A stretch of DNA of 64,000 nt from Mycolicibacterium sp. P9-64 (GCF_008329605.1 NZ_NPKO01000013.1:62001-126000), one strand, 5' to 3'; positions 33,609-42,815 are shown, counted from the stretch's first letter. Notes: generated from the sequence alone by a model not told the origin. A program made the numbers and translations.

Positions 33609-34454
33609 TCAGTTGAGGCCGAGCGGTCCGGCCAATTCGGTAAGTGCGGGAATCAGTTCGTCAGGTCCGGTCAGGACTTGCACGGGTACGTGGGTCGCTC
33701 CGGCGGCGAGATGCTCTTTCAGTCTGGCGGCGATGGCATCGGTGCTGCCATACGCGACGAGGGCGTCGATGAGGGCGTCGCTGCCGGGGGCGGCGACGTC
33801 GGAGTCGCTGAACCCCAATCGTTTCCAGTTGTTCACGTAGTTGGTCCCCTTGAGGTAGCTGGCGAGAGCTTCGCGCCCGATGGCCCTTGCGTGCGCGGCG
33901 TCGGTGGTAAGCACCACCTTGTGCTCGGGGGCGATGATCGCATCCGGTCCGACCAGGGCACGCGCTTGGGCGGTGTGTTGCGGGGTGGTCAGGTAGGGAT
34001 GGGCTCCCGCGCTGCGGCGTGCGGCCAGTTTGAGGACCTGCGGGCCGAGCGCGGCGACGACGCGCTGGTCCTTGGGCACGCCGTATGCGTCCAACTTGGC
34101 GAGGTACTCGGAGAGCGCATCGTAGGGTTTCTTGTACTCGGCGATCAGCTCGGGATGTCCGGCCCCGATACCGAGCAAAAATCGTCCGGGGTGGGCAGCC
34201 TCGATGCGGTGAAACGACTCGGCTACCGGACCGGCGGCCGCCGACCAGATGTTGACGATGCCCGTTGCCACTTTCAGCGTCTTGGTCGGCTGAAGGATTG
34301 ACTCAACCCAATCGAGTTCGGCCGGCGGCGACCCGCCTGCCCAGATTGCGCCATAGCCGAGCGCCTCGATATCCCTCAATTGCGCGGCGGTGACTTGTTT
34401 CCACTGCTGGAAAAGACCGAATACGCCGAAGGAGCCCAGAGCTAGATTAGTCAT
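33609..34454 (-). CDS. LLM-class (probably F420-dependent) oxidoreductase
   Basis: A 281-residue luciferase-like protein of the TIGR03620-type found in mycobacteria: IEALGYGAIWAGGSPP, VATGIVNIWSAA, RFLLGIGAGHP and GPQVLKLAARRSAGAHPYL. The ATG at 34454 gives the family N-terminus (MTNLALGSFGVFG); the longer frame to 34544 does not. F420 rather than FMN is the usual cofactor for actinobacterial members. It stands alone, convergent with the MDR gene, and its role in block 2 is unclear. Confidence 0.82.
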   Translation of the reverse strand: MTNLALGSFGVFGLFQQWKQVTAAQLRDIEALGYGAIWAGGSPPAELDWVESILQPTKTLKVATGIVNIWSAAAGPVAESFHRIEAAHPGRFLLGIGAGHPELIAEYKKPYDALSEYLAKLDAYGVPKDQRVVAALGPQVLKLAARRSAGAHPYLTTPQHTAQARALVGPDAIIAPEHKVVLTTDAAHARAIGREALASYLKGTNYVNNWKRLGFSDSDVAAPGSDALIDALVAYGSTDAIAARLKEHLAAGATHVPVQVLTGPDELIPALTELAGPLGLN

Positions 34455-34838
34455 GGTCCAGTCAACCCATCGCGCACTCAAGAATATTCCGATATGTCCT
34501 GCAGGACTGCGGCTTTGAGGGCACGCAAGCGGATTCGCAGTCATAGCTCTTGGCGTCGAGGATGGTCTGTCCGTCGCAGGCCTTGAGTGCGGGGCGAGTG
34601 TGATCGCCGCCGGACATTGCCACGCGAAAGCGACTCACCTCAAGAGTTGCAGGTGATTTCACGACTCGCCCGGGGCTATCAATCAACGCCGAGCAAGCAG
34701 CCCAGCCATCGCATGAGGACGTAGTTGCATGCGGCGCGCTCGCCGTCGTAGGAGTCACCGATGCCGTCGCAGGCAGCGATCAACTGCTCCAACCAGATCG
34801 ATGCCATCACGATGTGCAGTGCGTGACCGGCACCAGTG
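34455..34838. other. Stretch with only a small minus-strand frame
   Basis: A 42-codon minus-strand frame (34679-34807) reads MASIWLEQLIAACDGIGDSY then GERAACNYVLMRWLGCLLG. It looks more protein-like than chance and could be the end of a broken gene or a small unannotated protein, but it lacks a clear ribosome site. Nothing else in this stretch was recognised. Confidence 0.3.
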
Positions 34839-36257
34839 TCAGCTGCAGTTGGGTGTGGTGGGGACCCCGTTGAAGCGGTCGGCGATCCAATCCATGCTTC
34901 GCTCGCCGTCGACGAAGGCCGTCAACATCGAATTGGTGTTCATCTTGTTGAGGAACGGTGGTTGTTCGTTGGTCCACAAGGTGACGTCGGCCCCCAACGC
35001 GCACCAATCTCGCGCGGTTGCCACTACCGCCTCGTATGGCGCGAAGGAGTCCCATCGGTTGTGTGAAAGGTACACCGGACCAGTAGGTTTCACGTTTCCG
35101 ATGCGTTGCATCGCGAGGATCGTCTTGAGGGGATCCTCCTGCACCGTTTGATAGAGGTCTTTGTTGAACCATGGTTGCAGATGCCGAAAGGCGTAGTCGA
35201 TGCCGGTTTGTACCATGCATTGCCGACTGGTGTTGGCCAGCATCTCCACCCCGCGCGGTGTAAGGGAGTCCGCAATCGGTTGTTTCATATCGGGATACGC
35301 TTCTTGAATCCCTCGTAACACCCAACCCATTGATCCGGCGAGTTGGTTTCCGTCAAGGGGAAGCAGCATGCTCGGTAGATCGGTCGTCGCGCCGTTGGCG
35401 TAGGTTCCGACCACGTTGAGTTCGGGTGCGTACGAGCCAGCCAACTCGGCCGCTGCCAACGCAGAATGTCCGCCGCCGGCCAGCCAGCCCCAGAATGCGA
35501 CGGGCCCATCTGGCTTCAACGTGGTGTCTGGCAGTTTCATCGCTGCACGCGCAGCGTCATTGAGTGCCGTCCCGCCTGCCACTCGGTTGAGGAACTGCGG
35601 CGCCATCGGGCCGTGCACTCCCAGTCCGACACCGTCGGTGACCACTATCGCGAAGCCCCGCGCCAGCAGGGTCGCGATGAACCCTTCCTCGAGATTGAAC
35701 ATCAGGTCGAAGCCGGTATCCAAAGAGGCATGAATGCCTTGGTCGAACAGGCGAGAGGGAGCGCACTGCTCTCCCATCCCATACGGGGCTGTGGCGTAGG
35801 CAAGCAGCGGACGGGGCCCCAGGCCGGGCCACGCGACGTGAGGTTCGATGTAGGTCCCGGTGACCGCCACGGGGTGACCTTGAGCATCGGTGCTGCGATA
35901 CATGATTCGAGTTCCGGTCCCCACGAATGAACCCAATTGTCCGGAAGGCTCCAGGACCAGCCGGGAAGGTTCGGTCCGGATGAGGTCGCCTGGTGCGCCT
36001 GCGGGTAGGGGATTCGGCGGCGTATAGAACGCCAGGTACCGAGACTCGTCAGCCTGAGCAACCTGCATGCTCGCAGCGAACGGGGCTGAGGCAAACACGC
36101 AGAAGGCGACGATCATGGCCCTGCAAAGGATTTTCGGCCACAGGACCCGGCGATGCAACACGGTAGCGCGGAGTAGGGAAGTCCCGTGCCGGGCGTGGTC
36201 GTTGGGATGCCGGAGTTTTGCGACGTGCGCATACTCGTCACCTGGAAAGGGAATCAT
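34839..36257 (-). CDS. Secretory lipase-family protein lacking the catalytic serine
   Basis: About 472 residues of the secretory lipase (LIP) family. A hydrophobic segment (MIVAFCVFASAPFAASM, about 48-64) ending in VAQA suggests export. The expected GxSxG nucleophile site reads WGWLAGGG, with Leu at about position 259 (codon 35481-35483), and the C-terminal His motif of family members is also not seen (NKMNTNSMLTAFVDGERS). The rest (YATAPYGMGEQCAPSRLFDQ, the LADRF-like WIADRFNGVPTTPNC end) is well kept, so it is a likely pseudoenzyme. The ATG at 36257 has AGAGGAAACC upstream; ATG 36116 would give a shorter signal. Confidence 0.75.
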   Translation of the reverse strand: MIPFPGDEYAHVAKLRHPNDHARHGTSLLRATVLHRRVLWPKILCRAMIVAFCVFASAPFAASMQVAQADESRYLAFYTPPNPLPAGAPGDLIRTEPSRLVLEPSGQLGSFVGTGTRIMYRSTDAQGHPVAVTGTYIEPHVAWPGLGPRPLLAYATAPYGMGEQCAPSRLFDQGIHASLDTGFDLMFNLEEGFIATLLARGFAIVVTDGVGLGVHGPMAPQFLNRVAGGTALNDAARAAMKLPDTTLKPDGPVAFWGWLAGGGHSALAAAELAGSYAPELNVVGTYANGATTDLPSMLLPLDGNQLAGSMGWVLRGIQEAYPDMKQPIADSLTPRGVEMLANTSRQCMVQTGIDYAFRHLQPWFNKDLYQTVQEDPLKTILAMQRIGNVKPTGPVYLSHNRWDSFAPYEAVVATARDWCALGADVTLWTNEQPPFLNKMNTNSMLTAFVDGERSMDWIADRFNGVPTTPNCS

Positions 36258-36564
36258 CGATGGTTTCCTCTTGTTGAACTGCTTTGGACGACAAAGGCTT
36301 ACGTACCTTGGTCGACGTGAGCAGCGGTGGGATCGTAATGGCAGAAGTGAGGGGTCAAAGGCGGTGTCAGAGTGCGGGTTTGGCGGCATATCGCGATCGA
36401 TCGCAGGATCTTGGGTAGGGCAATCAGCATTGAGCGGACGTCACTTGAGTGCGAAGCAGCACCCCGAGAGCGCGCAGCCTTGGAGCCACACGTGACGTAA
36501 AGGCGTTGTGCCGGTGGGCAGCTGATCAGTCGGCGGCCTTTCGGTTCAGGCCGTACCCGGACAT

Positions 36565-37512
36565 CTATGTGAGCAACGCTGCGAGTCCTCTGGCGAATAC
36601 GGTGATGGCGTGATCGCCAGCGTCGAGCACGCCGGCCAGCAACGGAAAGGCATGCGGCATGCCCTCGTACTCGTGGGCGCGAACCTTGACGCCGGCCACG
36701 GCAAGCCTTTCACCGTAGCGGTCAGCGTCATCGGCAACGGGATCCACCTGAGCGCTGACGATCACGGCAGGCGGGGCGCCCGCGAGATCCTGGGTCAGCA
36801 ACGGTGAAGCAAGGCTCGAACGGCGATCGTCGATATCAGGCACGTACATGTCGTACGCCCATTCAAGGGCGGCCCGGGTGAGGAACGGGCCGTCCCTGTG
36901 CCGCTCGACGGAGTCACTGCTCATGGTGGCATCGAGCGCAGGACACAGTAGACCTTGGGCCTTGATCGGAGTGCCCCCATCTCGCGAGGCGAGCGCAACG
37001 CTTGCCGCCAGTGCACCCCCCGACGAATCACCGGCGACCGCCAGCGATTCGACGTCGATGCCAAGTCTGTCGGCGTGCCCACTTACCCAAGAAGTGGCAT
37101 CGGCGGCGTCATGGTGAGCGCGCGGAAACCGGTCTTCCGGTGCTAGACGGTATGCAACGGCAATCACGACGAGTTGACCCCGGACGCAGAGTTTTCTACA
37201 GAGCCGATCGTGCGTGTCCAGGCTGCCTCGGACGAATGCTCCTCCATGCAGATAGACGACGCCGGGCAGCGCGGTGTCCGCCCCGAGCGGGTGGTAGCTG
37301 CGCGCCGTGACAAGCCCGTCGCGCACAGAGATCGTGAAATCTACTACTGTGCAACGCTCGTCAACGTCGCCCGCCAAGGCGATCAATTTCTCGCCGGCCT
37401 CCCTGTAGGCCGCGATTGACATTTCCCACGGCTCGACAGCAGTGCGCGCGGACAGGGAGTCCACGAGTTGTTGGGCCTGCGCATGAAGCACCCTCATACG
37501 CGCCGTCGCCAT
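36565..37512 (-). CDS. Alpha/beta hydrolase, hormone-sensitive-lipase family
   Basis: A 315-residue esterase with HGGAF oxyanion motif, GDSSGG nucleophile, aspartate in SAQVDPV and histidine in MPHAFP. The complete set indicates an active cytoplasmic carboxylesterase. It ends up 37 bases after the DUF3237 gene on the same strand, so it may be co-transcribed with it and controlled by the TetR sites at 38.1 kb. The start could also be the ATG five codons in. It is not closely similar to the esterase at 23194. Confidence 0.85.
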   Translation of the reverse strand: MATARMRVLHAQAQQLVDSLSARTAVEPWEMSIAAYREAGEKLIALAGDVDERCTVVDFTISVRDGLVTARSYHPLGADTALPGVVYLHGGAFVRGSLDTHDRLCRKLCVRGQLVVIAVAYRLAPEDRFPRAHHDAADATSWVSGHADRLGIDVESLAVAGDSSGGALAASVALASRDGGTPIKAQGLLCPALDATMSSDSVERHRDGPFLTRAALEWAYDMYVPDIDDRRSSLASPLLTQDLAGAPPAVIVSAQVDPVADDADRYGERLAVAGVKVRAHEYEGMPHAFPLLAGVLDAGDHAITVFARGLAALLT

Positions 37513-37549
37513 CTGAGAGCGCAGGACCTGTTGGGGGCGTCAGTCGTTT

Positions 37550-38008
37550 TCATAGGGTGACTCGGAAGACCTGGAATTCGACGACGGGTCCGGGTTGGAT
37601 GCGTCCTTGTCCGACGAAGATGCTCTGGTTGACCCAGGCGTATTTGGGGTCGCCGGATTCCAGGCGTGGGGTGGTGACGAAGTAGTGGTCACCGAAGTCG
37701 GTGCCGGTGGTGCCACCACCCAGGGCGCCTGCGGCTGCTTCGTTGACCTCGACCAGGCCCTGGTAGCTCATGTAGATGACGGCGCCGTCGTCGGTGTAGA
37801 ACTGGGCGCGCACGTCGAGTCGGCCGAAGCCGTCGTCGCCGGCCAGTAGCCAGTCCCCGCCGCCGGGGGCGGCGGTGCCGCTGAACCGGTTGCCGGTGAC
37901 CTTGCCTCCGGTGACGGCGAGTACCTGACGCAGCCCGTACGGGCCGGGGCCAACGATCTGCGGTTCGGCAAGCTCTGCGGTGTAAGAGAACTCCGGCTCC
38001 AACTTCAT
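37550..38008 (-). CDS. DUF3237 protein, copy 1
   Basis: A 152-residue DUF3237 protein (LRQVLAVTGGKVTGNRFSGT, GGGDWLLAGDDGFGRLDVRA, YFVTTPRLESGD). These are small single-domain proteins often next to aromatic or terpenoid degradation genes; a catalytic role is not established. Ribosome site AAAGGAGG is upstream. It is identical over its first 446 bases to the gene at 46338-46796 on the other strand; only the last two or three codons differ. Confidence 0.85.
   Translation of the reverse strand: MKLEPEFSYTAELAEPQIVGPGPYGLRQVLAVTGGKVTGNRFSGTAAPGGGDWLLAGDDGFGRLDVRAQFYTDDGAVIYMSYQGLVEVNEAAAGALGGGTTGTDFGDHYFVTTPRLESGDPKYAWVNQSIFVGQGRIQPGPVVEFQVFRVTL
37563..38008 (-). repeat. Inverted repeat, left copy (coding for DUF3237)
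   Basis: About 446 bases identical by eye to 46338-46783 in opposite orientation. Similarity begins exactly at the ATG and stops near the end of the gene; flanks are unrelated. The two copies bracket 8.3 kb. Confidence 0.8.
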
Positions 38009-38081
38009 TGTCTGATCCTCCTTTTCGGGCGGGATTGCCTTCGGCCCCGCGACAGATCCGAGCGTGCACTATGCGTCTGTG

Positions 38082-38104
38082 ATAGTCAACACACTGTCGA
38101 TTCA
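38082..38104. promoter_or_regulatory. TetR operator-like site 1
   Basis: ATAGTCAAC-N5-GTCGATTCA, a 9-5-9 imperfect inverted repeat 73 bases before DUF3237 copy 1. It matches the sites at 38183, 42634, 45683 and 45762. Confidence 0.55.
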
Positions 38105-38182
38105 TGGACGGCTTGACGTGAAGGGCTGCTGCTCCGGAGGCGAGTGCAGCGCCATCTCGCCAAAGTGGACACTCCGTTGACT

Positions 38183-38205
38183 ACAATCGACTGTGAGTCT
38201 AGTCT
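38183..38205. promoter_or_regulatory. TetR operator-like site 2
   Basis: ACAATCGAC-N5-GTCTAGTCT, the weakest of the five 9-5-9 sites, 67 bases before the cupin gene. Confidence 0.45.
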
Positions 38206-38272
38206 CAACTCTGCCAGACCGTGATGCCAAACATCGACACGCGGAGTCACAACGACAAAAAGAGGGATTGAC

Positions 38273-38836
38273 ATGGCCACCACATCGGACGTCGACCAGA
38301 TCCAACCGTCAACTTCACGCGATGGCGAGAGCTACGTCTCCCACCGTGATGACATCCACTTCAACATGACCGGTGACTTCATGACGGGCGTGGACTTCTG
38401 GATTCACGCGACCGGAGAATCCACCAACGGCCAGCTGATCATCATCGAAACCAATTGGGTGCGTGGCACCGAACCGGTATGGCACATCCACCACCGCGAA
38501 GAGGAGGGGTTCTTCGTGATGGAAGGCGAAATCAAGATTCATACCGAGGCCGGCTCGTACAACGCCAAGAAAGGTCAGTTCGTCTGGGGGCGTAAGGATC
38601 AGCGGCACACCTATGAGGTCGTCGGTGACGAAGCCCGGATCCTCGTGGTGTTCGTTCCCGGCCCCGACAGCAAGGGCTTCGAGCCGAACGGCGGCATTGA
38701 CAAGTACTTCTACGAAGCCCGCAATCGTGAGCTTCGGACGCCCGAGCAGCTGCAGGCCGAGGTCGAGAACCTGAAGGTCAACTACGGCCTGGAGATGTTC
38801 CCGGACCTGCCGCATCCTCGCGACCTCAAGGCCTGA
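38273..38836 (+). CDS. Cupin-domain protein
   Basis: A 187-residue single-cupin protein. Motif 1 is WHIHHREEEGFFVMEGEI (His, His, Glu) and motif 2 is KGQFVWGRKDQRHTYEV with the further histidine, giving a plausible metal site. GDFMTGVDFW and the C-terminal EVENLKVNYGLEMFPDLP extend it. It may be a small dioxygenase, isomerase or binding protein. AGAGGG lies upstream of the ATG. It starts the plus-strand operon of the TetR regulon. Confidence 0.8.
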   Translation: MATTSDVDQIQPSTSRDGESYVSHRDDIHFNMTGDFMTGVDFWIHATGESTNGQLIIIETNWVRGTEPVWHIHHREEEGFFVMEGEIKIHTEAGSYNAKKGQFVWGRKDQRHTYEVVGDEARILVVFVPGPDSKGFEPNGGIDKYFYEARNRELRTPEQLQAEVENLKVNYGLEMFPDLPHPRDLKA

Positions 38837-38886
38837 GCCCGGTTGTCGTCCGAAGTATCTGGCCTTTCTGAGTATTGGGAGTTGTT

Positions 38887-40392
38887 GTGACCATTGATGT
38901 ATCTCTTGACACCGTGCCGCATTGGATCGCTGGCGCGGCCGTCTCCTCGGACGAGGGGCCGCGATCCGAGATCCGAGATCCCGCTACGGGGCGCGTGGTC
39001 GGGACGGTCGCCTTGGGCGGTGCCGAGACCGTCGATGAAGCCGTGGCGAGTGCACGAGCTGCAGCGGTGGCCTGGGCCGACACGCCAGCACCCGCGCGCG
39101 CGTCCATACTGCACCGCTTCCGGGTGTTGCTGCACGAGCAGATGGACGACTTGGCGTGGATCATTACGGCCGAACAGGGCAAGACGCTTGAAGATGCCCG
39201 GGGAGAGTTGGCACGTTCGATTGAAGCCGTCGACGTGTCGCTTTCGGTTGTGCAGCAACTGAAAGGGGAGTACGCCGAGCAGGTCGCCAATGGCGTGGAC
39301 ACGTATTCCTTCCGGCAACCGCTCGGCGTGTGTGCCGGCATCACGCCGTTCAACTTCCCGGTCATGGTGCCGGTGTCCATGTTCGCGGCTGCCATTGCTT
39401 GCGGGAATGCGTTCGTGCTCAAGCCAAGTGAACAGGTGCCGTCGGCAGCGGTGCGGCTGGCGCAACTCATGAGCGATGCAGGTCTCCCCAACGGTGTGCT
39501 CAATGTCGTGCACGGTGGTGTAGAGACCGCCGAGGCGCTCATCGACCACCCTGATGTCGCTGCGGTGTCGTTCGTCGGCTCGACCCCAGTGGCACATGCG
39601 ATTTACCGGCGCTCGGCCGATGCAGGCAAGAAGGTGCAGGCACTTGGTGGCGCCAAGAATCACATGGTGGTGTTGCCCGACGCCGACCTCGATGCTGCCG
39701 CCAATGCGCTCGTTTCGGCGGCGTACGGTGCCGCAGGCCAGCGATGCATGGCCGTGACGGTCGCGGTCGCCGTCGGCTCGGCAGCAGATGCACTGGTGGC
39801 CAAGGTTGCCGAGCGCGCGACCACGTTCAAGGTGGGTCCCGGCGCCGCGTTGGGTACCGACATGGGCCCATTGATCTCAGAGGGTGCACTCGATCGGGTC
39901 CGTGGGGCGCTGGAGCGATCTGTCGAACAAGGCGGCCGGCTGGTCGTCGACGGCCGCGAACGGCATACCCCTGGAGCCGGTTACTTCATCGGCCCTAGCC
40001 TCGTCGACGACGTCAGCATCGACAGCGATCTCTACCGCGATGAAGTGTTCGGACCGGTCCTGAGCGTGGTGCGCGCCGAAAGCCTCGATCAGGCCCTACA
40101 GATCGTCAACGACAATCCGTACGGGAACGGCGCGGTCATCTTCACTAGCAGTGGGACGGCTGCTCGTCGATTCAGTAGGGGCGTCCTGGCCGGGTCCGTA
40201 GGGATCAACGTGCCGATTCCCGTGCCCATCTCCTGGTTCGGGTTCGGCGGGTGGGGCGATTCGCGCTTCGGAGATGACGGGCTCAACTACGACGGCTACC
40301 GGTTCTACACGAGGTCCAAAGTCGTCACACAACGTTGGACTGAGCCCAAGCCCGGCCTTGCTCCCCACTTCGTCGCGGCGGGCAGCCAGTAA
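38887..40392 (+). CDS. CoA-acylating (methylmalonate-)semialdehyde dehydrogenase
   Basis: About 501 residues of the MmsA branch of aldehyde dehydrogenases: PFNFPVMVPVSMFAAAIACG, LGGAKNHMVVLPDADLD, catalytic Cys in AAGQRCMA, and SWFGFGGWGDSRFGD, which are typical of methylmalonate-semialdehyde dehydrogenase. It oxidises an aldehyde to an acyl-CoA with NAD and CoA. The GTG at 38887 has TTGGGAG upstream; the open frame starts at a TTG four codons earlier. It follows the cupin and precedes a VOC gene in one transcript. The true substrate may be another semialdehyde. Confidence 0.87.
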   Translation: MTIDVSLDTVPHWIAGAAVSSDEGPRSEIRDPATGRVVGTVALGGAETVDEAVASARAAAVAWADTPAPARASILHRFRVLLHEQMDDLAWIITAEQGKTLEDARGELARSIEAVDVSLSVVQQLKGEYAEQVANGVDTYSFRQPLGVCAGITPFNFPVMVPVSMFAAAIACGNAFVLKPSEQVPSAAVRLAQLMSDAGLPNGVLNVVHGGVETAEALIDHPDVAAVSFVGSTPVAHAIYRRSADAGKKVQALGGAKNHMVVLPDADLDAAANALVSAAYGAAGQRCMAVTVAVAVGSAADALVAKVAERATTFKVGPGAALGTDMGPLISEGALDRVRGALERSVEQGGRLVVDGRERHTPGAGYFIGPSLVDDVSIDSDLYRDEVFGPVLSVVRAESLDQALQIVNDNPYGNGAVIFTSSGTAARRFSRGVLAGSVGINVPIPVPISWFGFGGWGDSRFGDDGLNYDGYRFYTRSKVVTQRWTEPKPGLAPHFVAAGSQ

Positions 40393-40412
40393 CGATCAAG
40401 ACAGGAGCCTCC

Positions 40413-40853
40413 ATGCTCGAACAACCCATGGCTGTGCCGCGTTCTGCCGACCTGCCTCGACTCGACCACATCGGGATCCTGGTACGCGACCTGGACTCGG
40501 CCGTCACACACTGGTCTGCTCGATTTGGGGTCGGGGTTGCTCGCAAAGTCGAGGTCCCGGCCATGGGCATCAGCGCGGTATTCCTCGACATTTCCGGAGC
40601 AGAGGTCGAGTTGTACACCATCGACGATCGCGACGCGCTTGATGCAGCCCTTGAAGGAACACCGGCAAAACTCGACCACCTAGCACTACGGCTCCAGCAT
40701 GCCGATGGCCCCGAACTCGCGGGCTGTGCCATCCGAGGGCCCGGACGCGCGGAGCCGATTGCCGCACCGATTCCGCTTGGCGACGCCACACATGTCTGGA
40801 CTGAGCCTCCCGGAATCGATGTCGTACTCCAGCTGATCAGGCCGATCCAGTAA
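40413..40853 (+). CDS. VOC (glyoxalase / methylmalonyl-CoA epimerase-like) protein
   Basis: A 146-residue vicinal-oxygen-chelate protein: LDHIGILVRDLDSAVTHWSA at the first beta-alpha unit and LDHLALRL at the second, each with a metal histidine, and glutamate in AEVELYT. Length and layout resemble methylmalonyl-CoA epimerases, which would fit the preceding MmsA-like enzyme, but the third motif is weak so the reaction is uncertain. AGGAGCC precedes the ATG. Confidence 0.75.
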   Translation: MLEQPMAVPRSADLPRLDHIGILVRDLDSAVTHWSARFGVGVARKVEVPAMGISAVFLDISGAEVELYTIDDRDALDAALEGTPAKLDHLALRLQHADGPELAGCAIRGPGRAEPIAAPIPLGDATHVWTEPPGIDVVLQLIRPIQ

Positions 40854-40933
40854 GGGGGAGGCCCTATATACGTTGCACTACAGGGTTTCTCGTCGCACGA
40901 GACGCAAGACGAAACACTAGAAGAGGAGTAAAA

Positions 40934-41800
40934 ATGGGACGCATGGAAGGAAAGGTCGCTCTGGTCACCGGAGCGGCCCGAGGTCAGGGACGAGCGCACG
41001 CGATCCGCCTCGCGCAGGAAGGAGCCGACATCCTCGCCTTCGACTGCCCGGCGAACGGAGGGGTTCCCTATCCCGTTGCCACGGCGGCTGACCTGGAGAT
41101 CACGGTCAAGGAGGTCGAGGCGTTGGGTCGGCGAATCATCGCACACGAAGGCGATGTTCGCGAGCAGGCCCCGCTGGACGGCCTGGTCGCCGAGGGCGTA
41201 CGGGCCTTCGGTGGACTCGACGTCGCAGTGGCCAATGCCGGCATCTGGACGGTTCACCCGTTCGCGGATATTCCCGAAGATGAGTTCTTGGATGTGCTGA
41301 ACGTCAACATCATGGGGCCGTGGCGCACCCTCAAGGCGGTAACGCCCGCCATGAAGTCGCGCGGAGGTGGATCGGTGATCATCACCTCGTCCGGCAACGG
41401 CGTCGAAGGATCTCCCCACTACGTCCACTACGTGGCATCGAAACACGGCGTACTCGGGTTGGCGAAGAGCGCAGCACTGGAGTTCGGCCAGTTCGGCATC
41501 CGAGTCAATTCGCTACTTCCCGGGCCTACCGATACTCCCGCCCTGGATTGGCAAGGTGGTTACGATCTTTGCGCGGGCAAGGGGCCTGGAAACGGCGTCA
41601 AAGAGGACCTGCAGGGCGCGAAGTACTGGTCGGTTCTGCGGGATGTGGGCCTGCTGCCGCCGCAAGCCATGAGCGAGGCGGTGCTGTGGCTGGCCTCCGA
41701 CGAATCACGGTGGACGACAGGCCTCGAGATGTTGGTCGAAGGCGGCCACATGCTGATGCCCGGGCTGAACATGACGAAGATGGCCTTGGACAACCAGTAA
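40934..41800 (+). CDS. SDR, mycofactocin-coupled type
   Basis: A 288-residue SDR starting MGRMEGKVALVTGAARGQGR, the hallmark of actinobacterial mycofactocin-linked SDRs, which keep NAD bound and recycle it through mycofactocin. An insert after the second strand (PANGGVPYPVATAADLEITV) is also typical. Catalytic pair YVASK is present after ITSSGNGVEG. AGAGGAG precedes the ATG. It likely oxidises an alcohol intermediate of the TetR regulon. Mycofactocin genes are not in the window. Confidence 0.87.
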   Translation: MGRMEGKVALVTGAARGQGRAHAIRLAQEGADILAFDCPANGGVPYPVATAADLEITVKEVEALGRRIIAHEGDVREQAPLDGLVAEGVRAFGGLDVAVANAGIWTVHPFADIPEDEFLDVLNVNIMGPWRTLKAVTPAMKSRGGGSVIITSSGNGVEGSPHYVHYVASKHGVLGLAKSAALEFGQFGIRVNSLLPGPTDTPALDWQGGYDLCAGKGPGNGVKEDLQGAKYWSVLRDVGLLPPQAMSEAVLWLASDESRWTTGLEMLVEGGHMLMPGLNMTKMALDNQ

Positions 41801-41828
41801 CGTCCGAGCGCACCCTGGAAGTCAGGTG

Positions 41829-41869
41829 AGCCCTCTCCGGCGGCGTCGATCACGCCTTCGGAGAGGGCT
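41829..41869. terminator. Hairpin between convergent SDR and TetR genes
   Basis: AGCCCTCTCCG (41829-41839) pairs perfectly with CGGAGAGGGCT (41859-41869) across a 19-base loop. It overlaps the last codons of the TetR gene and lies 28 bases after the SDR stop. There is no T-run, as is common in actinobacteria, so it may end transcription from both sides. Confidence 0.5.
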
Positions 41870-42554
41870 TGCGGCGTCTATCGGGTTTCTTCTTGGCGGG
41901 CTTCCACTCAAGGCCATAGACCGTCCGCAGCCAGATGGTGGTCACCGTTTCGGCCATGCTTTCCAACGGAATTGCGTTCTCGCTGCGCATGCTCATCAAC
42001 GAAAGGTTGCGTTCTCCCATCCACATCAGCGCAGCAGCCAACGACCTCGCCGGTGGCCCGTCGATGGCCACGCCCGCAGCTCTGTCTCGTTCGATGCTGG
42101 CAGCCGAAGCATCGATGAATCGACCGAGGATCGTGTCCCACTGCGTCTGCAAGTCCGGCTCGGCCGCCGCGGCGTCGGCTACTTCACGAAGAACGTGACC
42201 ATGGCGTTCCCATACCTGAATGACCTCGTTGACCGCATGCTCGATGGCTGCCTCCGGCGGCATGCCTGCAGGGCGCTCAAAAATCAGTTGCGACGCCTGG
42301 AACACATCGGCCGTGACCCGCGACAGCAGCGCGGACAGTACCTGCCACTTGGATTCGAAGTAGAAGTAGAACGATGACCGCGACAGCCCCGCGCGCTTGG
42401 TGAGATCGTCGATGGAGATGTTGCGCAGGGGGACCGTGCGTAACAGGTCGTACGCACCTTCGAGGATGGCTTGCTCGCGCTTATCGCCTTTGATGTTTCG
42501 TCGGCCCACCCGTGTTTCGGCTGCGTTCAGGCTGAAAGGTGAAGTGGACGCCAT
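41850..42554 (-). CDS. TetR-family regulator (EthR-like C-terminal domain)
   Basis: A 234-residue TetR protein. The helix-turn-helix covers about residues 25-70 (REQAILEGAYDLLRTVPLRN, ISIDDLTKRAGLSRSSFYFY), followed by a ligand domain of EthR type (VNEVIQVWERHGHVLREVAD). The ATG at 42554 is chosen over a start at 42605 because the latter adds residues that do not resemble the family. It is divergent from the acyl-CoA ligase, with an exact 10-5-10 palindrome between them, and the same motif lies before four other units of this block, so it is probably their repressor. Confidence 0.87.
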   Translation of the reverse strand: MASTSPFSLNAAETRVGRRNIKGDKREQAILEGAYDLLRTVPLRNISIDDLTKRAGLSRSSFYFYFESKWQVLSALLSRVTADVFQASQLIFERPAGMPPEAAIEHAVNEVIQVWERHGHVLREVADAAAAEPDLQTQWDTILGRFIDASAASIERDRAAGVAIDGPPARSLAAALMWMGERNLSLMSMRSENAIPLESMAETVTTIWLRTVYGLEWKPAKKKPDRRRKPSPKA

Positions 42555-42633
42555 AAGAAAGCATGATAGGTCAGGTCCACCGCGAAGGATGTGCACCGGC
42601 GGCACTCTGGTACCGCGGGTCTCGATGCACGAA

Positions 42634-42658
42634 CATTATCGACGTAGTGTCGATAATG
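42634..42658. promoter_or_regulatory. TetR operator-like site 3 (perfect)
   Basis: CATTATCGAC and GTCGATAATG are exact inverted arms around GTAGT. It lies 79 bases before the TetR start on one side and 157 before the ligase start on the other, the best match to the shared 9-5-9 consensus. Confidence 0.65.
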
Positions 42659-42815
42659 CTGCACGTTGTGTGTAGAATACAGTCACATCAGCCCAGCTTC
42701 GAAGTTCCGTGGACCCGACTGTCTTGGTTTCGGCCGCTCTGCTTGCGCTGAAACGGGATTCGCGCGTCGGCCGCGGAATCAATTGCGAGCTCTTCGTTCG
42801 AAATAGGAGTCAACT

